In this document: in pieces, positions 1 through 11,552 of the stretch
Layout of the letters: every line of letters starts with the position of its first letter
Numbering within the stretch: the stretch's first letter is position 1
Notes under the pieces: generated by a model
What the model was told of the DNA's origin: nothing
The model's database searches: none
What the model saw: the letters and a program-made list of their open reading frames with translations, nothing else
NCBI GenBank assembly: GCA_039602395.1
Contig: JBCNJP010000012.1
Location: 22,882,396 to 22,946,395, forward strand
Reading direction: 5' to 3'
DNA from: Deinandra increscens subsp. villosa
Lineage: Eukaryota > Streptophyta > Magnoliopsida > Asterales > Asteraceae
DNA length: 64,000 nucleotides
Program-made: the position numbers and the translations under genes

Positions 1-1277
1 GATGGGACGATGTCTTCATACACACGACCAATAAACTGGTCATTCTTCTTTCGCAAACTGGTACGAGAAGCCTAATGCTCATCACTATCTTTCTTCAGTT
101 TCTTGTTTCTTGAACCAACCCGGATATACACAAACGGATCATTGGTATCTTAGACATCTTCAGAGTTAGGCTCTAGAAATTGTTCATCTTCTGATTCTTC
201 TTCTTCATCAATCAAGGTATTCACTGCTGGTGTCTCAGTTTCAGTGATAGTCACATGGACTTCTTGTGTTGAAACAACTGGTTCTGAGACAGCAGGTTGA
301 GAAACCATCGGTTCTTGAACTATTGGTTCTTGAGCAACTGGTTCTTGTGCAACAGGGGTCTGTGTTTGTCGTTTTGGTCTTTCAACTCTAGCTTGTTGTG
401 GTTGCTGATTCTGTTCTTCCACCCAACTATAATCCAACTCCTCTGAATCACTACCTTGTGAATGACGAGCTGAACCCTGAGCTAGTGCAACATAGTTTGG
501 GTTAGCCAAATAACCAATCAATCTCTTAAGTTTTGGCTATTCTTCAAGTGACTTTTTCTGATAAGAAGCCAATGCACCCACACTCGTCTCATTCATGTGC
601 TTGAAATCCATCTTTTGCTCTTCAAGCTTCACTAAATAAGGATACCGATCATTCAAGATCATCTGAAGAAATCTCGAATACAATGCTGCTTTCTTGTGTC
701 TTTGAGTCAGATTATCTCTCATGTAGTGAAAGATTAATCCAGCAACATTGTATGGACGATTCATGATCAAGGCATTTAGCAAGGACAACATTATCTGACC
801 AACCTCATCATGTCCTGAAATCATGTGCCCTAGACATAACAGCAAAACATGCACCAGGAATTTGTAAGGAACACTGAGGGATGACTTGTAAATCCACTCC
901 CGACTTGGATCATCGGTATACTAGATCCTCTTTAACAACGCTACGTTATCAGCATGAGGAAATTCCAATGGAGCATTTGTTGTGTCATCAGTCAGCTTTA
1001 ATACTCTCCGAACGTCTTCTTCAGTGAATTCAACCATTCTATCTTGAACAGTTGTAGTAATTCTGATAGGATCATCGGTAATCGTTCTTGCAGTACTCCA
1101 GAATTCCACCAGAATATCACGATACACATTACACGGTTGTGTAATGGCATATTGTATTCTTGATCTTCTTAAGAAATAAAAAATTTCCGATCCTCCAAAC
1201 TTAGCGAGCTTCGAACGAGCAACTCCAAGATGAGCACAAATGTTATGCTTATCACCGACTTTTAAATCGTTCGCCAT
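1..1277 (-). pseudogene. ORFx: extra ORF 3' of pol in copia A, broken
   Basis: Minus-strand frame starting MANDLKVGD at 1277. It stays in one frame to the window edge but is cut by stop codons near 920, 536, 150 and 90. Motifs such as RIQYAITQ, EFW and EEDVRRVLKL are typical of the extra protein found with copia pol in Asteraceae (often annotated as a putative plant transposon protein). The C-terminal part has PVAQEP/PIVQEP repeats followed by an acidic stretch (DEEEESEDEQ). No membrane segment or signal peptide is visible, so the label envelope-like refers only to position. Function unknown. A better-preserved relative lies at 47260-49817. Confidence 0.7.
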
Positions 1278-1840
1278 ATCTGAAAACACATGAAATGAAA
1301 AGTTTGTTAAATTCAATGTTATTAACAGATATATTCACCAATTTCATCAATTCGTTTTCATTCGCCTAAACAATTAAGTTTTTTATTCAAAAATCAACAT
1401 TAGACGAACTCGAGCCGAACTCCAGACGAACTGAAATTGACGTCCGAACCTGTTCTGAACTTGACCTGGTCAAAGGTCAATGTTGACCTTCGGTCAACGT
1501 CCGAACTCCCTGGTCAACGTCTGAACCCTGGTCGAACTATTTCCGAACTCCAGGTTCGGCAGCCGAACTTCAGGTTCGGCAACCTGACGAACTCCGAGAG
1601 GTTCAAACTCTCTAAAAATCGATTCAGAACAAATCAGACCACAAGACTTTAACCCTTTGTGCGGTTTTTGATTGCGAATCCATAGAACCAGTTTTTATCA
1701 TCTAACAACCTCTAAGTATGGTTAATTTTAAATCTATGAATCCTAAAACCCCCGAAACGGTTTTTAACCAAAATTCTCACAGAATCCAACCAAAAACAAG
1801 AATAAAAAACACACTTGTAATCGGAATGATGAATCCTACC
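1278..1840 (-). promoter_or_regulatory. Predicted leader intron before ORFx of A
   Basis: On the minus strand the ORFx start codon is preceded directly by TGTGTTTTCAG, a good 3' splice site (AG at 1281-1280), two bases before ATG. A candidate 5' site, AAG|GTAGG, lies near 1840, downstream of the TATA box at 1970-1957. Together they would make an intron of about 560 bases. Prediction from sequence only. Confidence 0.4.
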
Positions 1841-2125
1841 TTAATCCAGTCTCAGAAACACGTTAACACGCAGTCAATCGAATTTTGGAAATTTTGGCAA
1901 AGGTTCAGTAAGAGTTCGGAATTATGAGAAACAGTGACTGTCCGAACCTCAAGTTTGGCTATTTATAGCCTAAGGGTTCAACTTGTCCGAACTCTCTCCG
2001 AACTCCATGTTCGGATTCAAACCTTGTCTGAACTCTGTCTTCGGCCCATCCGAAAGCTTTCTGAACTCCAACTTCGGATGATCCGAACTTAAGGTTCGGA
2101 TGTCCGAACTTAGGGTTTGGCCATT
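1395..2125 (-). repeat. CCGAAC/GTTCGG word cluster of copia A
   Basis: Roughly ten copies of CCGAAC and eight of TTCGG, in both orientations, fill 1395-1620 and 1905-2125, with a word-poor gap between them. Spacing is irregular, so this is not a tandem satellite. The cluster lies immediately 5' of ORFx and surrounds a TATA box. Equivalent clusters with different words lie at 14690-15130, 22690-23285, 34030-34465 and 50050-50720. Confidence 0.75.
1957..1970 (-). promoter_or_regulatory. TATA box inside the word cluster of copia A
   Basis: Minus-strand GGCTATAAATAGCC is a perfect 14-base palindrome holding a canonical plant TATA box. It lies about 690 bases upstream of the ORFx ATG, pointing towards ORFx, and is flanked on both sides by CCGAAC words. 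It fits an internal promoter for ORFx, since the element's own LTR promoter would be far upstream. Confidence 0.5.
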
Positions 2126-2994
2126 TCCAGAATTTTTCAAATTAAACCCTGAATTTTGAAGAATCTCCAAATTGAACCCCAAAGGTTCTAATTTTTGTCA
2201 ATGTGCATCAAACTTGGTTCAATTTAATGATTAACTTTCTGCTTTCAAAGCCATTTGGTTGTAACCGGCATGATTTTGATTTTTCACTATCGGTTGATCG
2301 AAAATAAAATAGAAACAAAATCTTTTTGATTTTTATAAAAATTTCAAACACACCGAAAATCTTTTTGGATTTTTACAAGATTATGCTAAAACACACTTAA
2401 AATCTTTTTGAACTTTTTAGATATTCAAAAACAAATAACCGAACAGAAATGAAATGCATAATAAGTTAAATTTTTGTGAGAAAGATCCAGACGCGAGATC
2501 ATATCAGCCAATATGTATTAGACGCACTTCAATTTTAATCAGCATGCAAGTCAAGTAGGCAGAGAATACAACTTTTCAGTTTATTTCAGTTCAGGCAGAT
2601 CAATTTTTTATAGCTTTCTGATATGTTAAGATATGATTTAACAAACATTGAAACTATGATAGCCCACACTATCCGAAATACTGGTAATCTGGCTTATTCT
2701 ATTTTTTGTATTTTTCACAGAATTTGAATTTCAACAGAGATTTATCGTCCATGGTGTTTCATGCAAAAATAAAGCAGAACCATAAACAAACAACAATCAG
2801 GTCGGCCTTGTGGGCACGCAAAGAAAGTTCAATTGTTTAGGAAAATAAGAAATTAAAAATAAAGCAGAAGTTGTATAATCCAACAACAATCAGGTCGGTA
2901 CTCACGTACACGCAGAGAGAGTCCGATGGATTATACGAAACACCAAAGAAAATAAATCAGAACGTCAAACGAACACCAATCAGGTCGATCTTTC
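2126..2994 (-). other. 3' non-coding region of copia A (left part)
   Basis: No ORF. Contains runs of the kind AAAATCTTTTTGGATTTTTA (2310-2420) and three imperfect repeats of about 90 bases, each with AACAATCAGGTCGG-type words, at 2785, 2880 and 2974. The last repeat is interrupted by the solo LTR and continues at 5093. The same block occurs on the plus strand in element D (38445-39140). Confidence 0.65.
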
Positions 2995-5087
2995 TGTAAG
3001 ACATCATCCCGCTTTCACGTATAATTAAGTGATAAAAATATGGATTTGAAAATTTCATTACTTGGGTAATTCAAAAACCTGATATTAACCGATCAACATC
3101 ACACACAATTCAAACATGTTTAACTACATGTCTCATCATGAGTACGCTTCATACAAATCCCATAGACAAAACAAATGATAATGTCCCAAAAGAGAGGGAT
3201 GTTCGGTTCCTTGAGCTCCCTGGTTCGACCTTGACCCGCATGCTAAAGTTTACCTGCCATTAACACCAGTAACACGTTAGTATTAATGGCTTATATATAT
3301 CAATCCAAACATAACACACATCTGCTAAAGGGAACAAACAATGTTCTGTGTCAATAACAAAACTAGATCAGAAAGTTGGATCTGTAGGCTCTCCTGGTTC
3401 GTAGCCTACAGATCACAGATTCTGCCCTGATCAGAAAGTTAAATCTGTAGGGAGCCCTGATTTGTAGCCTACAGATCACAGATTCTGCCCTTATAAGAAA
3501 GTTGAATCTGTAGGCAGCCCCGATTCGTAGCCTATAGATCGCAGATTCTGCCCTTCTTTTCCTACTCCTCCACACTTAACCATATTATTACTATTTTGAA
3601 TAGTCAAAGTCCATTATCTCTTAACCATGATTATACATGTGATATGAAATCACTAAACACATATGTCATAAGAATTTCTAACGCAAATTCACAATTTAAT
3701 TAGGTCAACAAGATGGAATATTAGCAACGCTCTTCCCAACCCGTTTGACCCATTAGCACAAAATCCACCATAATAGCTCATTGTTCATATACCTCTCTAC
3801 CTTTTTTTTCCAACATATTCATTCCTTGGCACATTCATATTGTGCCAATCTGCTTAGACTTCTCATTGTGCCAATACAAGGACTAAAACTCTCATAGTTC
3901 CTCATCTTACCAGAACTTTCCAGCTCAACCCAAATGGGTCACAATTATTTCCGGCATCAATTGAGTCACATGTCATGATCAGTTTCCTCAATTCCCGTCA
4001 TTATCAATTCAATCACTTTGCTATCATTTCACTAGCATCAATATTTATGTACACATCACTACCTATTGCACATTTAAGTATACCACTACATGTTACCTTT
4101 AGGATTTAGCCTTGCTTTCACGATGTTGATTTGCACTTCCACTAGCTTCACCTATAATCAAATCATTGATTAAATTCCTCAATTCCACATTCATAATACA
4201 TACATTCAACATTCCATCACTACTTTATTCATAAAAATATAGCTCATACACATAATCAACTTCATTCAAGCATTTCATCGAGCACCTAGTGTGCATACTA
4301 AGTATTCCTACTATCAAGTACGCCATATATCATCAATTGATCCCATATTTGATATAAAACACTTCTAATTCAGTTCCTATGCATAAATTAACATTTTCAT
4401 GATAGCAACAATTACACTAAGTCAGATTAATCACCCAAAAACTCAGCCTTTCATCTAATTTGCGATTTCCATGAGATGTGGTTAAACCACCATCTCAATT
4501 TCTACTAACAACTCATAAAATCTGGCATGCAACAAGTAATTAAGCAAGATATAGGTTCACAATCACATTTGCTACAGCTTTCATGCAATAATTTGATCTA
4601 TGAATCAAACCCATAAAATCACCTACATCTAGAATTCACTTACTTTATCAAGAACTCAAGAAATAATGATGAAATTAAGGTGTAGGAGACTTCCTAAACC
4701 CGATTTTAGCTTCCCCCTTCCTAGTTAGCCCTTCTTTCACCTTCAATTTGGAGATTTCTTCAAGAACTAGGGTTCTTCCTCCTCCCTCTCTCTTTCAGTC
4801 GCGATTTACAAGTCTGGGGAATACCCAGACATGTTTAATCCCCCTATTTACAGCTATGGCCCCTCAAGTTTCATATTTTATAAAATCTAGTCAAAACCTT
4901 CAATTACACAATTAACCCTCTAATTCTTCTTTATTTTAACCATCTATTAATAAATTTAACTTAATAATTAACGGTTTCCTCCAACTAACCCTATTCAGTT
5001 TCTAAACCCGCATATTCCGCCATTATCCCAAATAAAACGTAATAAAATATTAGCAGCTCAAATCACTAATAAAACCGGGATGTTACA
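2995..5087. mobile_element. Solo LTR (gypsy-like ends) inside copia A
   Basis: A 2,093-base insertion beginning TGTAAGACATCATCCCG and ending CGGGATGTTACA, the kind of terminus seen on long Tekay/Del-type gypsy LTRs. It is flanked by CTTTC (2990-2994) and CTTTT (5088-5092), a 5-base TSD with one mismatch. When it is removed, the copia A block reads on and matches element D across the join. There is no coding sequence, primer site or second LTR, so it is a solo LTR left by recombination. Lineage inferred from the ends only. Confidence 0.7.
3366..3556. repeat. 63-base tandem repeat, three copies
   Basis: Three near-identical 63-base units inside the solo LTR starting at 3366, 3429 and 3492. Each has AGAAAGTT, ATCTGTAGG and a matching inverted CCTACAGAT about 25 bases on, so each unit can form a hairpin, and each ends GATTCTGCCC. 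Three stacked hairpins result. Confidence 0.8.
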
Positions 5088-5622
5088 CTTTTGATACGCA
5101 AAGAAAGGCCGATCGTTTGACACTATGAAAGAAAATCAAACAAGTTAAAATTTTTGCAAAATGAAAGCATGCATACACCAGAACATCTCTTATTCTGTTT
5201 TTGTATTATTTTCATTTTTATTGCCAAAATCACATAGCATCCATCATGATGTGCCTCACAATAATCAAGCAGAAATTTTATATTGATATCATACTAGCAT
5301 ATATCAGATTTGCCTTTACACATTCAACTAACCAAACAAGTACCTACAGCCATTATGTCTACTTTATCCATGGTTGATAACATACGCTGATGTAATATCA
5401 TTTCTCGCTTGGTTGGATCAATTTTTCAATTTTTTATTTTTCAAATTTTTTATGCTTTTTGCATTTTTCAATTTTTTTATGCTTTTTAAATTTTTCTATT
5501 TTTTTTAAATGTCTGAATTTCTCCCCCTAAAAGACAAAACTCTATTTTTGGCTTTTTGTAATAAGAAAGAAAATTCAATGAAAAAACAAAACAAAAGAAA
5601 AAATTAATCAAACCGACAGTTA
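5088..5622 (-). other. Non-coding region just 3' of pol in copia A
   Basis: AT-rich, no ORF. It starts with the right copy of the solo-LTR target duplication and the rest of the interrupted repeat. Near 5520 the minus strand has a purine-rich TTAGGGGGAGAA followed by A-rich sequence. The same motif follows gag directly in element D (about 37985 and 38070), so the sequence is homologous to where pol should end. Confidence 0.6.
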
Positions 5623-6890
5623 CTAAGTAGGAAATTTTTGTATGTCGTTGATCTGCAAGAGATATTGAAAGCGGGTTTTGTCAAACGCCTTAGTGAAAAG
5701 GTCTGCTTTCTGAAAATCAGTGTGGATCTTTTGCAGATCAATCAAGTGTTTCTCATAACAATCACGAATGAAGTGATAACGAATGTCGATGTGTTTAGTT
5801 TTAGAGTGATGTATGGGGTTCCTAGTAATGCATATAGCAGCAGAATTATCTATGTATATGGGGGTAGTAAGAAACTGCAAACCGTAATCCGGCATTTGCT
5901 GTTGAATCCATAAAACTTGTGAGAAACAACTTGTAGCCGCAATGTATTCAACTTCTACCGTGGATGTAGCAACGGATATTTGTTTCTTACATTGCCATGA
6001 TACCAACCTATCGCCTAAGAATTGACACCCGACCGTGGTTGACTTGAAGTTAATCTTACAACCGCCTTAGTCATAAAATGAGTAGGCAGATAAGTCGAAC
6101 TTATCATCACGAGGATACCAGATCCCGAGATCTTTGTTACCCTTCAGATAAGATAGAATTCTTCTAACTGCATTCAAATGAGAAACTCGAGGAGCTGCTT
6201 GGTACCTGGTACACAAACACACGGCAAACATTATGTTAGGTCTGCTAGCTGTTAAATACATCAGTGAACCTATCATTGCCCTATACAAAGTGGCTTCAAC
6301 TTCTTCACCATCTTCGTCAGGACAAAGACCATGTGACAGCTGAATCGGAGTTCCGGGAACACGAACGTCTTCAATCTTGAATCGACTCAGAACATCCTTC
6401 ACATACTTTGTTTGATGTATGAAGATCCCTTTGTCAGATTGTTGAACTTGTAAGCCCAGAAAGAAAGACATTTCTCTCATAGAACTCATCTCAAACTTAG
6501 TCTGCATTAACTTCTCAAAATCTTTTAAACGTTGTTCGTTTAAGCTCCCGAAAATAATATCATCAACATATATTTATACCAAGAGCAGATCCTCCCCCGT
6601 TTTCCGACAAAACAAAGTACAGCCTACCAACCCATGCTTAAACCCGTTCTCAAGTAAATAAGTTGACAAGGTCTCATACCAAGCTCGAGGAGCCTGATGA
6701 AGACCATAAAGTGCTTTGTCCAACTTATATACCTTCTATGGATAATCAGGATCGTAGAATCGTGGAGGTTGTTTGACATAGACTTCTTCTTTCACTTTGC
6801 CATACAGAAATGCACTCTTCACATCCATCTGGAAGACCTTAAAACCACGGTGTATCAAAGCAAAGCTTTTTCCACCTTCCATTCATTGCC
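5623..6890 (-). pseudogene. Reverse transcriptase/RNase H of copia A
   Basis: From about 6850 downwards the minus strand reads FQMDVKSAFLYG, YGLHQAPRAWYE and YVDDIIFGS (the catalytic YVDD), then SFFLGLQV, RAMIGSLMYLTASRP and RNase H motifs such as EVEYIAATSC and IDNSAAI. It ends at a stop near 5623. In-frame stops occur at about 6738, 6573 and 6067, and the N-terminal half of RT is missing. This is the replicative part of the copia polyprotein and is no longer functional. There is no frame break in the RNase H part 5623-6006. Confidence 0.9.
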
Positions 6891-8067
6891 ATACAACTCT
6901 AGGAATAACGAAGTCCTAAGTTGCTGATTAGGATAGATTAGACCTTATAAAACTTAGACAAAAATTCCAGTGTGCGTGTACGAGGGAGGAAGCCTAGATA
7001 ATCAACCAAACTTAAGCCCTTTTCCATTCCGTTTCCATGGTGAGAGTTTTTGAGCCTTAAACAAGCTTTCTACTCACTAGGAGCTGGAGTTTTTTTTCTT
7101 TCTTTAACAACATTAGAGTGTGCCACATGTGACCTACTTCTAGAACTTGACATTTGTATACATTACGAGACTATGACTTATGAAACAAGCAAATATGATA
7201 GAGGCAAAACCTCAGGATAACCTTTTTCTGTTTAAACCTTTAAGTTATTCTTATCTCTATTTCTATCCCAATTACCCAAATTACCCTTAGTCTTCCCCTG
7301 TAGAGCCTTATTTTCCTTTTCATTTGAATACCCCATTTAACCCTAAGCCTTCGCCTATTTTCATTTATACCCTTTATTTTCGGGAAACTAACCGGTTTAG
7401 TATCCTAGTAGAATAATATCGGTAAAAGATAGAATTTCTATCCAAAATACATGATACGCCGATGAGTAAAAAAAATTTAAAAAATTTTATGTACTTATGT
7501 TAGAATAGAATCTATGAGTTTAAAGATTCTTCTTCGATTATTAAAGTTAGAGCTTCACATATAGATACCAGATCTTGTGCACCCAATTTTATACCCTTTC
7601 TATCCAATTCTATTCCATTAACCAACTACAACCTTAGTCAAAGTCCTCTTGATTTGTAAGTTAGTATAGGATGTTAGTTAAATTACGATCGTTTGTCAAG
7701 CTTATGGTAAGGAAAGTCCATGGTGAGCAAATCGAGAGCACTATAAAGTCTAGTACATTATTTACTAGTTATCCATATATAAAGCCTGAGGGGGTGTACA
7801 TTGTGAGATAGTCTGGTTGATTGTTAAGGAATAATCCTAAGGAAAGAAGTCCAGTGTTTGTTTTCTATGCTTTTCAATTCTTAAAAATTATTTTGTTTAG
7901 TCTATTCTGAGAATGCAAACATATGTAACTAGTTTTGTCTTTGTGTCTCTGATCGTTTAGAGTTGTAACCATCAACCATTACTTCATTTCAAAAGCATTG
8001 TTAGGAAAAGTAATGTTGTAGTTAGAGGTTTGCTCAGGGATGAGCAAAGTTTAAGTGGGGGGATGTT
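6891..8067 (+). other. Non-coding 3' end of a gypsy-type element (putative)
   Basis: No ORF. The segment ends with a purine-rich tract AAGTGGGGGGATGTT (about 8053-8067) directly before TGATGTGCTC, the layout of a polypurine tract next to a 3' LTR. Long spacers before the 3' LTR are usual in Athila/Tat gypsy elements. Assignment rests on this junction only. Confidence 0.4.
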
Positions 8068-9240
8068 TGATGTGCTCTAAAGTACACATCTTTTTATTAG
8101 TTAAACACCCGCACTTGTTGGTAGTTTATGTGTTATTTTGGTCAATTTTACCCATGTTTGCTATGAATTGCTATAAATAGGTAATTAGAGGGGGGCTAAA
8201 GTGACAATAACGGATTTTAAAAGAGGTTTTGAGAAGAAATTGCACAAGATTCGGAGATTTGACTTATTCTCCACGTCACAACCCGTTTTCATATCACGGG
8301 TCGTTACGGGATCATCTCCAGAAACCCTAAATCGAAGATTTATGGCGGCGCTCATGGCCCGTTTCCACAAAACGACCCGTTACACTTGATTTCCAAAACC
8401 CTAATCGAACACCATAAATACCTATCCATTTCACTCGTTTGAAGCTCTAGAGAGGCCAGAGATGTTACCTACATATTCAGAGCAGTTCTAGATCCCAAAT
8501 CGAAGACTGAAGCCATCGAAGGTCTAGAAATGTGTCAAATCATTCAAGTATTCGTTGCAGTCGAAGATTCCACCACTGATAGATGTCGGTTTGCTTTTAT
8601 AATGATGTTTAGTTACTTTTTTCTGCTGTAATAGTTACTTTAGTCATAATGAGAGGCTAACTCTCTTGATATTGTCTAAGAAAATGTAATCTATTTTGGT
8701 ATTTATCTTTGATTTGAAGTTAGTCTATCGTTTGACATAATGATTTGAGTATAATGTGTGTAATTCCTTTTACATATCAGAAATGAGTTGTTTAATGTTG
8801 TGTTTGATCCTTTCCTAGTAGTACTTGGTTTAATTAGTAGGATAGACGTATTCTACTTATTGATGTAATGATATTTCTTAGTTGTTATCTGACGATTCTA
8901 ATATATGTTTAGGAACTCTACAGAGCCCAGATAGGAAATGGTGATAGTGCATGTTCAGTAGTCTATTTTGGTTGAAGTATGTCTCTATAGTTAGTCATGA
9001 ACCTTAGCTTCCATGTCTTGGATTAAAGGATAAGTGAAGTGACTAGGTGTAGTGCATATGTGATGGTATGTGATTGGGTTATAATATGTTAGTCCATCAT
9101 GATTAGTTAGAATAGGATTGGTTTATGATTCTAATTCTTAGGTCATGTGTTTAGTGCCTTATATAGCTAAGACATTAATTCGTGGCTACTTCATTATGGT
9201 TGTGATTATAACTGTAGACTCATTGTCTAGCGACTTTGTT
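8068..9240 (+). mobile_element. Probable LTR of a gypsy-type element
   Basis: Starts TGATGTGCTCTAAAG right after a polypurine tract. It has CATAAATACC (about 8413) as a possible TATA box followed by a CTCTAGAGAGG-type leader, and repeated ACGGGTCGTT/ACGACCCGTT inverted words at 8290-8390. The right end is uncertain because no second copy is in the window; 9240 is where the duplicated block with element B begins. Confidence 0.4.
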
Positions 9241-9248
9241 TCCTTTAA

Positions 9249-9407
9249 CAAGACTAAGGTTTAGTGCAACAACTGTTATCCTAGTACGAGCTGGTAAAGA
9301 CACGTTCAAGACACGTTCCTTTAACGAACTGGTAAAAACACGTTCAAGAGTCATCCTAGTACTGTTGTTGGCTTTTACAAGACTAAGGTTTAGTGCAACA
9401 ACTGTTA
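9249..9407 (+). repeat. Direct duplication at the left edge of copia B
   Basis: About 30 bases reading ACAAGACTAAGGTTTAGTGC and onwards occur at about 9249 and again at about 9376, 127 bases apart. Between them ACACGTTC is repeated. The second copy joins directly to the gag zinc knuckle of element B, so this marks the truncation junction, perhaps formed by end-joining with local duplication. Confidence 0.6.
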
Positions 9408-11552
9408 GGATCTAGGCCACTTTGCTCGTGAGTGTAAGCAGCCTACAACTAGCAATGCACCTAGAACCAGAAAAGAAGCATTTTCGTCTTATCAATCTTA
9501 GAAAGCCCCGATTGCACCAACTCCAAAAGTGAATCCCTCGGCTGAAACCTCAAAGCTTGCAACCTCTAAATCCTTAGTGTCACTCGAGGATGGTAACTAC
9601 AATTGGACTTCTCAAAGTCAATCATCGATTCAAGGCAATCCAACTAATTATGCTGGTGAACTCACAATTTCATCAAGCTGATGAAGAAACCACTACTCTT
9701 GATTCGTTGTTCCTAACCAACTTCTGTCTCATGGATGATATTCAAGACATCACTGAGATAGAATCTTCCAAAGCCATTACTAAATCTGAATCTGATTTAG
9801 AGAAGAAGAAACTTGCACTTCAGGCTGAGCAAATCCTACCTGAGGTAAAATCTAACTTGTGTTCTCCTGAATGTATCGAGGCTGTTGCTAAATATCACCA
9901 ATTTTTGGTGAAGGAAAAAGATTTTCTAATCACAATCAAATCATCGCAAGACGATACTGAGTTGATGAAGTGCACTGAGACCACACTCAAAGCTTAAACA
10001 TCTGGTCTTGTTGAAAAATTGAACAAACTTAGAGTCAGTTACATTAAAGTTAAAGAAACAATTGATTTGATGAATTTGAACAAATATTACTTGAATAATG
10101 TGGTCGGTAGAGAGATTTTTTCTAGGCTTAAATCTGGTTTGGGTTTAACTCGAAATTGATGATAGTAAGGCTGAAGGACCACTTAACCACAACTATTATT
10201 CAGTTCTTGAACTTACTAAAATCCACTCTAAGAGTCACATTAAGTTCAAAGATTCAAGTTCAGCCCTAGATGCACAGACCATTGATAGGCTTGAAGGAAT
10301 TTTGGATAACAATGAAAATGGATCCAACCTAGAGCCAACTGATGAGATCCTTTCAACTCACTGATGTTGATGATCTATCATTGAGTTCTCTTGACATTGT
10401 ATTTAATGAATCACCTATCAAAATAATGTTGATACCCAGTTTTTCAAAATCATTGAATCGGATGATATCGGATGTCCAATTACTTTTAATGAAACTGAAT
10501 CTTCAGTTAAGAAACCTAAGCGTAAAACGCTACTCAACATGATAACTCAACTGATGAACATTTCACATCTGCTTTTGTTTACTTGACTCTGAAACATGGT
10601 AAGGAAGACTTGCATAAGCAAGTTGGCTTCATCGTTATCGATGGTAAGATAACCCAAGTCCAAGGTGGTAAGAATGATCCGAAAGCAGTTCCTACCGGAA
10701 AGGAAGCTTCAGTTCCAATCGCTTGGGTGGAACCTCAACGAGCAGAGGGGACTAAAGTGTCTAACTCTACTGTGCCTTCATCTAAGGCAAGAACTTCCAA
10801 TGTGCCCACTTTTCAAACCCACTCAAGGAGGAGTGACTGTTGCTGAAAATCAAGATTCGAATTCTATTCCCAAGCTGAAGAAGAAACAGACTAGACGGAA
10901 GAAGACGAAAGTTGTTGAGAATGTTGGCATACCAACTGCAACGGGTGGAATTACTACTGGCACCGCTACACATAAAGTGCCTGCACCGATGCAGATACCT
11001 GTTTCATTTGTTCCTTTTAAAGCTCAGGGTTAAGTTTGTGGAAATACACACCATGATGCCAGAGTTTGTGCACTCAAGCCAGGGATCTCAATTGCCTATG
11101 GATACACCCAACGACCGACATACAACCTACATGGCCCTAATCTATTTTACGGTTATGGAATGATGCTACCACAGTACACTCTGCCTTCACCTCAATATTT
11201 TGGTAACTATGGGGAAGATTACATGTCCTACCTGGATCAAAACAACCGTCTGCCTCATCAGTTCCAGAATCAGACTCATCACTCAACCTTGCCTGATTTG
11301 TCACTTGGGCTTGGCTTGAATGTTGAGAAATTGGGAGGAAGACCTGCTGAAAAAGTCAAAATCAATGCACCATCCTCAATTCAGATTGCAAAAACTTGGG
11401 TCTCAAGGCCAACTGCTCCAGAACCTTCTGTCTTGCATGTTCCACCCTTTACTTCATCACAAGTTTCAATCACTGCCAAATCTGCCACTAAGAAATCTTC
11501 TAGGAAGAAGAAGAACCAGGGTCAATTTGGCCCGGGTTCTTCCTTGAACTAA
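9408..11552 (+). pseudogene. Gag C-terminal part of copia B
   Basis: Begins inside a CCHC zinc knuckle (GHFAREC near 9418; its first cysteines are lost at the junction). It continues through a region rich in E, K and L with LALQAEQILPE and CSPECIEAVAKYHQFLVKE, which resembles the central coiled-coil region of Asteraceae copia gags, and ends FGPGSSLN and a stop at 11552. Frameshifts and stops occur throughout. The second zinc knuckle expected before the C-terminus is not recognisable. Confidence 0.65.

Larger units (their letters stand above)
1..6890 (-). mobile_element. Ty1/copia element A, truncated at its 5' side
   Basis: Read on the minus strand this holds, in order, part of reverse transcriptase and RNase H (6890-5623), a long non-coding region interrupted by a solo LTR, a short-word cluster (2125-1395) and an extra ORF (1277-1). 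The 3' LTR must lie left of the window. Gag, protease and integrase are absent: homology to RT stops near 6870-6890, where unrelated sequence begins. The non-coding region matches, in the opposite orientation, the 3' region of element D (37930-39200), which confirms the orientation. The order pol, ORFx, LTR is like the env-like position of SIRE-type copia elements; lineage is inferred. Confidence 0.8.

Noticed and set aside
1..1277. ORFx as a viral-type envelope protein
   Set aside because: Only the position fits; no signal peptide, hydrophobic anchor or fusion-like segment can be seen.
8185..8389. A small host gene with overlapping ORFs on both strands
   Set aside because: It lies in a likely LTR with ACGGGTCGTT inverted words; both frames are short and have no domain.
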